A stretch of 6,477 bases of DNA from Oscillospiraceae bacterium (lineage in GTDB: Bacteria; Bacillota; Clostridia; Oscillospirales; Oscillospiraceae), in the NCBI GenBank assembly GCA_031261245.1, contig JAISKU010000136.1:1-6477 (forward strand), given 5' to 3'. The translations under genes and the position numbers were made by a program. The notes under the pieces are model-generated. The model was not told the DNA's origin and searched no databases. It saw only the letters and a list, made by a program, of their open reading frames with translations. Of this stretch, positions 1-6,004 are shown in pieces (the stretch's first letter is position 1; every line of letters starts with the position of its first letter).

Positions 1-363
1 GAGGTCACGGGTCTGCTCGACATCGCCCGCGCCGTCGGAATTCCGGCGCTCTTCGCGCTCGTTTTCCTCGGCCTCGGGCTGAAATACATCCCGAAATTCC
101 TCGACGCGTGGCTCGTCTCCCGCCGTGAGCTCGGAGAACAGTCCACGCGCGTCATCGAGGTCTCCGCCCGCGCCGAAATCGCCCTGCGCCAGGCGGGCGA
201 GGCCATCGCCCGCAGCGCGGAGACCTCGGAGCGCATGGCGGCGGCGTTTGAGAACATTCTCGCCTCCGTCACACAGCTCGCCCGCGAGCTCGGGGAGCAC
301 GACAGGCGCGCCGGGGAGATGAACGTCGGGATACACCAGATTCTGGAGAACACGCGGCTGTAG
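1..363 (+). CDS. Small membrane protein with C-terminal helical tail, holin-like (5' partial)
   Basis: The open frame runs in from the window edge for 120 residues to a TAG stop; the start codon is outside. The visible part begins with a hydrophobic stretch at fragment residues about 11-27 (GIPALFALVFLGLGLKY) that would span a membrane once. A long, charged, Ala/Glu/Arg-rich segment follows (about 41-120), probably helical or coiled-coil, with no Cys or Trp beyond residue 37. One N-terminal membrane segment with a polar helical tail, placed directly before a CHAP endolysin, is the usual arrangement of a small phage holin or holin-like protein (BhlA/UviB style). That assignment rests on context and architecture, as no diagnostic motif is visible. 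The stop lies 16 nt before the lysin start, so the two genes are probably co-transcribed. Alternatives are a phage tail-associated membrane protein or a conserved hypothetical protein. Confidence 0.6.
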   Translation, partial: EVTGLLDIARAVGIPALFALVFLGLGLKYIPKFLDAWLVSRRELGEQSTRVIEVSARAEIALRQAGEAIARSAETSERMAAAFENILASVTQLARELGEHDRRAGEMNVGIHQILENTRL

Positions 364-379
364 GCCGGGAGGTAAACGC

Positions 380-1099
380 ATGAACACAAACACAGAGGCG
401 GTAATCGCCGTCGCCCGCGGCTTCCTCGGCGTCGCCGAGTCGCCCGCGGGCAGCAACAGCGTGATTTTCAACACGCACTACTACGGCAAAAGCGTCTCCG
501 GGGCCGCCTACCCGTGGTGCGCGGCGTTCGTCTGGGACGTGTTCCGCATGGCGGGACTTTCGCCGATATACTACGGCGGCGGCAAAACGGCCGCGTGCGC
601 GGACGTGCTCGCCTACGCGAAAAAGACCGGCCGCCTCGTCGCCGGCGGATACCGTCGCGGCGACGTCGTGCTGTACCGCTTCGGGCGCACGGGCGCGGCC
701 GCCGACCACATCGGCATCGTCACGTCGGCGGACGGCGCCTCACTGCGCGCCGTCGAGGGCAACACCTCGCCGACGAGCGACTCAAACGGCGGCGAGGTAC
801 TGGAGCGCGCCCGCAGCCTCGCGAACGTCGTCGGGGCCTACCGCCCCGATTACGGCGCGGACAGCGCGGACGGGGCCCTCAGCCTCGCGGAATTTGAGCT
901 TCTCCTGCAAAAGCACATGAGCATCGCAGGCTCCGGCGACGCGCACAGCGCCTGGGCGGAGACCGCAATCCGCGCCGCCGTGTCGTCGGGGCTCGTCTCC
1001 GGCGGCGGCAACGGCGATTTCGGCTGGCGGAAGCCCGTGACAAAGGAAACCGTCGCGCAGATGCTCTACAATCTCACGCAGATACTTAGGAAAGGGTGA
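380..1099 (+). CDS. CHAP-domain peptidoglycan hydrolase (probable prophage endolysin) with SLH-like C-terminus
   Basis: This 239-residue protein has no signal peptide. Residues about 8-155 form a CHAP-type amidase/endopeptidase domain that would cleave peptidoglycan amide or peptide bonds. The catalytic Cys is C47 in PWCAAFV, the His is H110 in DHIGIV, and E126/N128 in EGNTS supply the third position. GDVVLY (94-99) is the typical strand before the His. Residues about 185-235 (WAETAIRAA, GLVSGGG, KPVTKETVAQML) resemble one S-layer-homology-like repeat, which would anchor the enzyme to cell wall polymer. The start is fixed by a GGGAGGT ribosome site (367-373) six bases upstream. The absence of a signal peptide and the neighbouring holin-like gene favour a phage endolysin released through a holin, rather than a housekeeping secreted autolysin. 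The family call is solid; the phage role is inferred. Confidence 0.87.
   Translation: MNTNTEAVIAVARGFLGVAESPAGSNSVIFNTHYYGKSVSGAAYPWCAAFVWDVFRMAGLSPIYYGGGKTAACADVLAYAKKTGRLVAGGYRRGDVVLYRFGRTGAAADHIGIVTSADGASLRAVEGNTSPTSDSNGGEVLERARSLANVVGAYRPDYGADSADGALSLAEFELLLQKHMSIAGSGDAHSAWAETAIRAAVSSGLVSGGGNGDFGWRKPVTKETVAQMLYNLTQILRKG
1088..1096 (+). promoter_or_regulatory. Ribosome binding site that decides the start of the third gene
   Basis: AGGAAAGGG lies inside the last codons of the endolysin gene. It is eight bases before ATG at 1105 but overlaps the possible GTG start at 1096. Spacing therefore favours ATG 1105 over the longer GTG reading. Confidence 0.6.
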
Positions 1100-1104
1100 T
1101 CACA

Positions 1105-1893
1105 ATGGCTGAAATCACGACATATACCCCCAAGGGAACCTACCTCGACAGCGGCCTCGCCGAGCTCGAAAAGGCGCGCGTCGCGCAGGCTCAGGCGGAC
1201 TGGAGCGCCGCGTACAAGGCCGGCGACAAGGCCGGAATGGACGCCGCGCACTCCGCGGCCGAGGCGGTGCGCGCGGGAAGCGCGCTCAGATACTCCGGCG
1301 GCGCGGACGGCTCCGAGTACATCCCGCTCTACTCCGTCGCGGCGGCGGAGCCCGCCGTCCCGTCCGGCTACTCGGCCTACGCCATGCCGTCGCCGGGCGG
1401 CGCGCAGGAGTACATTCGCGAGCTCTACAGGGCGCAGGAGGACGCGAACATAAACGCGCTCCGCTCGGCGTATGAGCGCAACGTGCTCACGCTCGACGCG
1501 GCCGCCGAAAAGCTCCCGCTCGAGTACAACACCGCCCGCGACAGGCTCTACGGCGCGAGCGAGATTGAGAAATCCTCGTTCAATGAGCGCGCCGCCGCGC
1601 AGGGACTCAACTCCGGCGCGGGCAGCCAAGCTCGCCTGTCGATGGACAACGCGCTCCTGTCCGGGCTCGGCGCAATCTCGCGCGAGGAGGCGGGCAAAAA
1701 ATCCGACCTCGCGCTCCAAAAGGCGCAGCTTGAGACGGCGTACAGAAACGGCATTGCCGAGGCCGTCGCGGAGGGCAACCTCGCGATGGCGCGCGAGCTT
1801 TTAGACGACCTCGCGCGCGTCGATTCGCTGAAGCTCTCGGCGGCAAAGGCCCAGGCCGATGAGAACTACCGCGCGTACACGAGCAAATATTGA
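1105..1893 (+). CDS. Ala-rich helical protein of unknown function, probably prophage-encoded
   Basis: I do not recognise a named family. From ATG 1105 the product is 262 residues; a GTG at 1096 would add three. It has no signal peptide, membrane segment or Cys, and only one Trp (W33). It is very rich in Ala, Glu, Arg and Ser. Residues about 14-60 are predicted helix with a segment (AGDKAGMDAAHSAAEAVRA) followed by YSGGADGSEYIP (63-74). To my recollection, this kind of helix plus YSGGxDGS element recurs in Firmicutes phage and cell-surface proteins. Residues 100-260 look like long helices or coiled coil interrupted by a Gly/Asn-rich turn, AAAQGLNSGAGSQARL (163-178). The gene begins 5 nt after the endolysin stop and ends at a terminator, so it is the last gene of that unit. 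Possible roles are a virion-internal or tail-associated protein, or a lysis accessory protein. None of these can be shown from sequence alone. Confidence 0.72.
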   Translation: MAEITTYTPKGTYLDSGLAELEKARVAQAQADWSAAYKAGDKAGMDAAHSAAEAVRAGSALRYSGGADGSEYIPLYSVAAAEPAVPSGYSAYAMPSPGGAQEYIRELYRAQEDANINALRSAYERNVLTLDAAAEKLPLEYNTARDRLYGASEIEKSSFNERAAAQGLNSGAGSQARLSMDNALLSGLGAISREEAGKKSDLALQKAQLETAYRNGIAEAVAEGNLAMARELLDDLARVDSLKLSAAKAQADENYRAYTSKY

Positions 1894-1901
1894 GCGTCGC
1901 G

Positions 1902-1934
1902 GAGGAAACGCGCCCGTCACGGGCGCGTTTCTTC
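1902..1934 (+). terminator. Intrinsic terminator of the prophage-like unit
   Basis: A perfect 12-bp G+C-rich stem has arms 1905-1916 and 1920-1931 and a TCA loop (1917-1919). It can extend outward through a G-U wobble to about 1902/1934. The outer arm runs into TTTCTTCT and then an AT-rich stretch. The T-run is broken by C residues, so it is not a textbook U-tract, but it lies 8-40 nt after the stop of the upstream gene and just before a promoter. The near-symmetrical AAA...TTT flanks could allow weak termination in both directions. Confidence 0.85.
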
Positions 1935-1955
1935 TATATAATTCATATATATTTA

Positions 1956-1984
1956 ATGACATTCTCCCGTTTTTGTGCTATTGT
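1956..1984 (+). promoter_or_regulatory. Probable sigma-A promoter of the copper operon
   Basis: The -35 box ATGACA (1956-1961) matches TTGACA at five of six positions. The spacer is exactly 17 nt. The -10 box TATTGT (1979-1984) matches TATAAT at four of six and is preceded by TG at 1976-1977 (extended -10). The AT-rich run at 1935-1956 could act as an UP element. Transcription would begin near 1990, giving a leader of only about 25 nt, which leaves no room for a riboswitch. I see no CopY-type TACAnnTGTA operator or GC-rich CsoR-type palindrome over it, so regulation, if any, is not evident. Confidence 0.6.
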
Positions 1985-2014
1985 GTTGCCAATCAAGTCC
2001 GGAGGTGACGGCGC

Positions 2015-3367
2015 ATGGCCACAGAGCCCAAAACCTGCAAGCTGCGAATCGGCGGCATGACGTGCCAGAATTGCCAGAACAAAATTGAAAAGCGCCTCCG
2101 AAAGACCGCCGGCGTCGAGAGCGCGGACGTCAGCTACGTGCGCGGCACGGCGACCGTCGCGTATGACGCCGCCGTCGTCTCGCGCGCGGAGCTTGAGTCG
2201 GCCGTGCGAAAGCTCGGCTACGACGTGCTCTCGCGCGACGCAAAAGCGCCCTCGGGCTCGCGGCAGGCGGCGGGCGCGCTCGTAATTCTGCTCGCGCTGT
2301 TCATAATTCTCCGCCTTACCGGCCTCTCCGACATCTTCAACCGCTTCCCGACGGCCGAGGTCGGCGTCGGCTACGGTATGCTCTTCGTGATAGGACTTCT
2401 CACCTCGATCCACTGCCTCGCCATGTGCGGCGGCATAAACCTGTCCCAGTGCCTCCCCGCCGCCGACGATTCCGCCGGCCGCTTCGCCGCAATGCGGCCT
2501 AGCGCGCTGTACAATCTCGGCCGCGTAATCTCATACACGCTCGTCGGCGCGGTTGTCGGCGCGCTCGGCTCGGTGATAAGCTTCTCCGGGGCTCTGCGCG
2601 GCGTCGTACAGCTCGCGGCCGGCGTTTTCATGGTGCTCATGGGCGTGAACATGCTCGGCGTATTCCCCGCCCTGCGCAAAATCACTCCGCGCCTGCCCCG
2701 CGTGTTCACGCGCAAGATTGAGAGCGAAAAGGGCAAGGCCTCAAGTCCGCTCGTCATCGGCCTGCTAAACGGCCTCATGCCGTGCGGCCCGCTTCAGGCG
2801 ATGCAGCTTTACGCGCTGTCCACCGGCTCGCCGCTGCGCGGCGCGGTGTCCATGCTGCTGTTCTCGCTCGGAACCACGCCCCTGATGTTCGGCCTCGGCG
2901 CGCTCGGCTCACTCCTCAGCCGCAAATTCACAAAAAAAGTCATGACCGCCGGCGCGGCGCTCGTCGTCGTACTCGGCCTCGTCATGTTCTCGAACGGCTG
3001 GAGCCTCTCCGGCCTCCCCGGCGCGTCACTCGGGGCGCCCTCCGGCGCCTCCGCCGCCGACATCGTAATCGAAAACGGCGTGCAGCTCATCGACAGCACG
3101 CTGTCGAGCGGCGGCTACCCCGCGATAACCGTCCTCGCCGGTACGCCCGTGCGGTGGAACATCTCCGCGCCAAAGGGGAGCATCAACGGCTGCAACTACA
3201 GAATGATAATCGACGCCTACGGCATCTCGCACCAGTTCTCGGAGGGCGACAACGTCCTCGAGTTCACGCCCGCGACCGTCGGCAAGGTCACGTACACCTG
3301 CTGGATGGGCATGATCCGCGGCACAATCACCGTCGTGAACCCCACGGCGGCTCAAAATATAGCTTAG
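2015..3367 (+). CDS. HMA - TauE/SafE-type membrane core - cupredoxin fusion, probable copper transfer protein
   Basis: This 450-residue protein has three parts. Residues 7-72 are a heavy-metal-associated (CopZ/Atx1-like) fold with the Cu+-binding motif MTCQNC (C17, C20). Residues about 85-327 are a membrane domain of the TauE/SafE or DsbD_2 type, with HCLAMCGG (133-140) and NGLMPCGP (252-259) as its signature Cys motifs. I count about seven hydrophobic segments (near 86-102, 117-135, 168-188, 195-216, 246-268, 275-300, 308-326), which would put the N-terminus in the cytosol and the C-terminus outside. Residues about 345-443 resemble a cupredoxin, with candidate ligands C393, H406, C429, M431 and M433 in GCN, SHQF and YTCWMGMI. 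GGAGGTGA (2001-2008) sets the ATG start. As first gene of an operon with a CopA ATPase, it probably moves or hands over copper across the membrane. The annotation 'sulfite exporter', often given to this family, is not supported by the metal-binding ends. The family architecture is clear; the transport activity is inferred. Confidence 0.85.
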   Translation: MATEPKTCKLRIGGMTCQNCQNKIEKRLRKTAGVESADVSYVRGTATVAYDAAVVSRAELESAVRKLGYDVLSRDAKAPSGSRQAAGALVILLALFIILRLTGLSDIFNRFPTAEVGVGYGMLFVIGLLTSIHCLAMCGGINLSQCLPAADDSAGRFAAMRPSALYNLGRVISYTLVGAVVGALGSVISFSGALRGVVQLAAGVFMVLMGVNMLGVFPALRKITPRLPRVFTRKIESEKGKASSPLVIGLLNGLMPCGPLQAMQLYALSTGSPLRGAVSMLLFSLGTTPLMFGLGALGSLLSRKFTKKVMTAGAALVVVLGLVMFSNGWSLSGLPGASLGAPSGASAADIVIENGVQLIDSTLSSGGYPAITVLAGTPVRWNISAPKGSINGCNYRMIIDAYGISHQFSEGDNVLEFTPATVGKVTYTCWMGMIRGTITVVNPTAAQNIA

Positions 3368-3378
3368 GAGAAATCAGC

Positions 3379-3840
3379 ATGAAAAAAGCCCTTCTCGTCC
3401 TCGCCCTCGCCGTACTCCTCACCTCTTGCGCCTCAAAGGGCGCGCCCGCGGCAAAGACCGTCACCCGCGACGAAAACCTCGTCATCCCCCTCTCGGACGT
3501 GTCCGAAAAGGCGTCCTTCTACCCCGTGGAGATAGGCGGGACAAAGCTCGAGGTCATCGCGATAAAGGCCGCAGACGGCACCGTGCGCACGGCGTTCAAC
3601 ACTTGTCAGGTCTGCTACGGCTCCGGCCGCGGCTACTACAAGCAGGAGGGCGACATGCTCGTCTGCCAGAACTGCGGCAACCGCTTCAAGGCGGATCACG
3701 TCGAGGTCCAGTCCGGCGGGTGCAACCCGTGGCCTATCTTCCCGGAGTACAAGACGGTGGAGGACGACAGCATAACCGTCCCGTATGAATACCTGAAAGA
3801 GGCGACGGTGATTTTCGGCAACTGGAAGACGGAATTTTAG
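3379..3840 (+). CDS. FtrD-like (DUF2318) Cys-rich lipoprotein
   Basis: This 153-residue product starts at ATG 3379, eight bases after AGGAG (3366-3370), which overlaps the upstream stop. The same frame stays open far upstream, but that part is a shadow of the preceding gene. Residues 1-17 are a lipoprotein signal (MKK, hydrophobic core, lipobox LTSC with C17), so the mature protein would be lipid-anchored on the outer face of the membrane. Residues about 35-150 match the FtrD-like/DUF2318 domain: [13 protein letters not shown] (75-87), VCQNCGNRF (95-103) and GGCNPWPI (113-120). These give two CxxC pairs (C76/C79, C96/C99) plus C115, likely for binding a metal or Fe-S centre. Family relatives accompany Ftr1-type iron permeases. 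Here the partners are copper genes, with 11 nt before and 13 nt after, so copper binding or copper redox outside the cell is the likelier job. This is inferred from the neighbours. Confidence 0.82.
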   Translation: MKKALLVLALAVLLTSCASKGAPAAKTVTRDENLVIPLSDVSEKASFYPVEIGGTKLEVIAIKAADGTVRTAFNTCQVCYGSGRGYYKQEGDMLVCQNCGNRFKADHVEVQSGGCNPWPIFPEYKTVEDDSITVPYEYLKEATVIFGNWKTEF

Positions 3841-3853
3841 AGGGAGGCGACAG

Positions 3854-5992
3854 ATGAACAGTCAGGTACTCAGCATCTCCGGCATGACGTGCGCCGCCTG
3901 CTCCGCAAGGGTGGAGCGCGCGCTGAAAAAAACCTCCGGCGTCGTCGCGGCATCCGTCAACCTCGCGACGGAGCGCGCGACAATCACCTACGACGGCGCG
4001 TTAATCCAACCCGACGGGCTGATCTCCGCCGTCGAAAAGGCGGGCTACGGCGCCGCCGTCCCGCAGAAGAACACGTCCGACGCGGATCGGGAGCGCAAGC
4101 GCCGCGCGATACGCGTCCTGTGGACAAAATTCGCCGTCGCGGCGCTCTTCGCTCTGCCTCTGCTCTACCTCGCGATGGCGCCGATGATCTCCGCCGCGCT
4201 CCCGTTCCCCGACCTGACCCCGATGGGTCACGCGTACCTCCAGCTCGCGCTCGTGATTCCCGTCGTCGCCGTGGGGTACCGCTTCTACTACGTCGGCTTC
4301 CGCGCGCTGTGGCGCCGCAGCCCGAACATGGACTCGCTCATCGCCATCGGCACCTCGGCGGCGGTGCTCTACAGCCTTTACAGCATGTTCACCTTCACGC
4401 CACCCGCCATGGCGGGTATGGGCATGGCGGGGGACGCCATGCCGACGCTCTACTTTGAGTCTGCGGGCGTCATCATCACGCTCATTCTGCTCGGCAAATC
4501 GCTCGAGGCAGTCTCAAAGGGCCGCACCTCTGACGCTATCAAAAAGCTCATGGGGCTCGCCCCGCGCACCGCGTCGGTCATACGCGACGGCGCGGAGGTG
4601 GAGATTCCGATTGACGAGGTGCTCGTCGGCGACATCATCGCCGTGCGCCCCGGCGGCAAAATCCCCGTTGACGGCGCCGTGACGGAGGGCAACACCTCGA
4701 TTGACGAGTCCATGCTAACCGGTGAGAGTATGCCCGTGGACAAGCGCCCCGGCGATCCCGTCTACGCCGCGACTATCAACGCGAACGGCACCGTCCGCTT
4801 CCGCGCGGAGAAAATCGGCGCGGACACCGCCCTCGCGCAGATAATCAAGCTCGTGGAGGACGCGCAGGGCACAAAGGCGCCGATTGCGCAGCTCGCCGAC
4901 GTCGTGTCGGGCTACTTCGTGCCCATCGTGTGCGCTATCGCGCTTCTCGCCGCCGTCGCGTGGTATCTCGGCACGCGCGACGTGGAGTTCGCGCTCACCA
5001 TATTCATCTCCGTGCTCGTAATCGCGTGCCCGTGCGCGCTCGGCCTCGCCACACCGACCGCGATAATGGTCGGCACGGGCAAGGGCGCTGAAAACGGAAT
5101 TCTCATCAAGGGCGGCGACGCGCTTGAGACGGCGCACAAAATCGACGTGGTTGTCCTCGACAAAACGGGAACCATAACGGAGGGCCGCCCCGCCGTCACC
5201 GCCGTCGAGGGCGACATAATCCAACTCGCCGCGAGCCTTGAGAGGTATTCGGAGCATCCGATCGCCCGCGCCGTCTGCGACTTCTACGACGGCGACTACC
5301 TCGAGGTCACGGACTTCCGCGCCGTCGTGGGCGAGGGCGTCTCCGGCGTCATCGACGGCAAAAACGTCGAGATACGGCGCGGCGTAAAGCTCTACGTGGA
5401 CGGCGACTACCGCGGACAGATCACCGTCTCCGACAAGATCAAGGACACGAGCCGCGCGGCCATCGCGCGTATGCGCGCCCTCGGCCTCAAGGTCGTGATG
5501 ATCACGGGCGACAGCCGCGCCACGGCGGAGGATATCGCGCAGCAGGCCGGTGTGAGCGACGTGCTCGCGGAGGTCTACCCCGGCGACAAGGCCGCGGAGG
5601 TCAAACGCTTGCAGGAGAGCGACGGCGGCCGCATCGTCGCGATGGTCGGCGACGGGATAAACGACGCGCCCGCGCTCGCTCAGGCGGACGTCGGAATCGC
5701 GATCGGCTCCGGCACGGACGTCGCGATGGAATCCGCCGACATCGTCCTCATGCGCAGCGACCTGATGGACGTTCCGACGGCAATCCTGCTCTCGCGCCGC
5801 ACAATCCGCAACATCAAGCAGAATCTGTTCTGGGCGTTCGGCTACAACGTCGTCGGTATCCCGATTGCCGCCGGCGTGCTCCACCTCTTCGGCGGCCCGC
5901 TGCTAAGTCCCATGTTCGCCGCCGCCGCGATGAGCCTGTCGAGCGTCTCGGTACTCACAAACGCGCTGAGACTCAAGAGATTTAAGCCGTAA
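3854..5992 (+). CDS. copA: Cu+-exporting P1B-type ATPase (CopA)
   Basis: This 712-residue pump uses ATP to export Cu+ from the cytosol. In order it shows one HMA domain (residues 4-68, MTCAAC with C13/C16); membrane helices MA and MB (about 90-150); TM1 and TM2 (about 160-218); an A-domain with TGES (289-292); TM3 and TM4 with the CPC metal site (C392, C394); phosphorylation motif DKTGT (D436); SEHP (466-469); TGD (551-553); GDGINDAP (599-606); and TM5/TM6 with YN (664-665) and MSLSS (693-697). The CPC, YN and MxxSS set is the Cu+/Ag+ (P1B-1) signature. M159, E218 and D349 fall where the entry residues of characterised CopA lie, and E202 where the exit Glu lies. A Met-rich loop (M186, M189, M191, M196) precedes E202. 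AGGGAGG (3841-3847) sets the start. The odd feature is the N-domain: GEGVSG (493-498) runs almost directly to a short [13 protein letters not shown] (515-527), with no GN motif or GKT-type segment between. The frame is intact. Confidence 0.95.
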   Translation: MNSQVLSISGMTCAACSARVERALKKTSGVVAASVNLATERATITYDGALIQPDGLISAVEKAGYGAAVPQKNTSDADRERKRRAIRVLWTKFAVAALFALPLLYLAMAPMISAALPFPDLTPMGHAYLQLALVIPVVAVGYRFYYVGFRALWRRSPNMDSLIAIGTSAAVLYSLYSMFTFTPPAMAGMGMAGDAMPTLYFESAGVIITLILLGKSLEAVSKGRTSDAIKKLMGLAPRTASVIRDGAEVEIPIDEVLVGDIIAVRPGGKIPVDGAVTEGNTSIDESMLTGESMPVDKRPGDPVYAATINANGTVRFRAEKIGADTALAQIIKLVEDAQGTKAPIAQLADVVSGYFVPIVCAIALLAAVAWYLGTRDVEFALTIFISVLVIACPCALGLATPTAIMVGTGKGAENGILIKGGDALETAHKIDVVVLDKTGTITEGRPAVTAVEGDIIQLAASLERYSEHPIARAVCDFYDGDYLEVTDFRAVVGEGVSGVIDGKNVEIRRGVKLYVDGDYRGQITVSDKIKDTSRAAIARMRALGLKVVMITGDSRATAEDIAQQAGVSDVLAEVYPGDKAAEVKRLQESDGGRIVAMVGDGINDAPALAQADVGIAIGSGTDVAMESADIVLMRSDLMDVPTAILLSRRTIRNIKQNLFWAFGYNVVGIPIAAGVLHLFGGPLLSPMFAAAAMSLSSVSVLTNALRLKRFKP

Positions 5993-5998
5993 AGGAGA
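5992..5998 (+). promoter_or_regulatory. Ribosome binding site of asnS in the 12-nt copA-asnS gap
   Basis: AAGGAGA begins at the last base of the copA stop codon and is six bases from the asnS ATG. With only 12 nt between the genes there is no room for a terminator or a separate promoter, so translation of asnS here depends on read-through mRNA or on a promoter within copA. Confidence 0.75.
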
Positions 5999-6004
5999 TT
6001 ATAT

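Noticed and set aside
1096..1104. GTG start for the third gene overlapping the endolysin stop
   Set aside because: The ribosome site overlaps this GTG, while ATG 1105 has ideal spacing. Possible as an overlap start but less likely.
1066..1719. 217-codon minus-strand frame opposite the unknown prophage-like gene
   Set aside because: It overlaps the endolysin end and most of the next gene, has Arg/Gly/Val-rich composition, and would read against a coherent + strand gene unit. No RBS or motif supports it.
1935..1956. AT-rich alternating TATATA stretch as an operator palindrome or attachment site
   Set aside because: The dyad symmetry is only what alternating AT produces and does not match a known copper-regulator site. 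No second copy is seen in the window.
1943..2413. Minus-strand frame across the intergenic promoter region
   Set aside because: It covers the HMA coding region and ends in the AT-rich island. The product is charged low complexity with no recognisable domain, and the + strand gene is clear.
2015..3367. Annotation as a sulfite exporter
   Set aside because: The membrane core belongs to the broad TauE/SafE-like group, but the HMA and cupredoxin ends and the CopA partner point to copper, with nothing indicating sulfur metabolism.
2782..3378. Upstream extension of the lipoprotein frame into the fusion gene
   Set aside because: The extension is Arg/His-rich shadow sequence over well-conserved membrane and cupredoxin coding. 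The RBS and lipoprotein signal place the start at 3379.
4715..5884. 389-codon open frame on the minus strand within copA
   Set aside because: It lies wholly opposite the conserved P-type ATPase motifs. Its product is a low-complexity Asp/Arg/Val-rich string with no domain, as expected antisense to GC-rich coding DNA.
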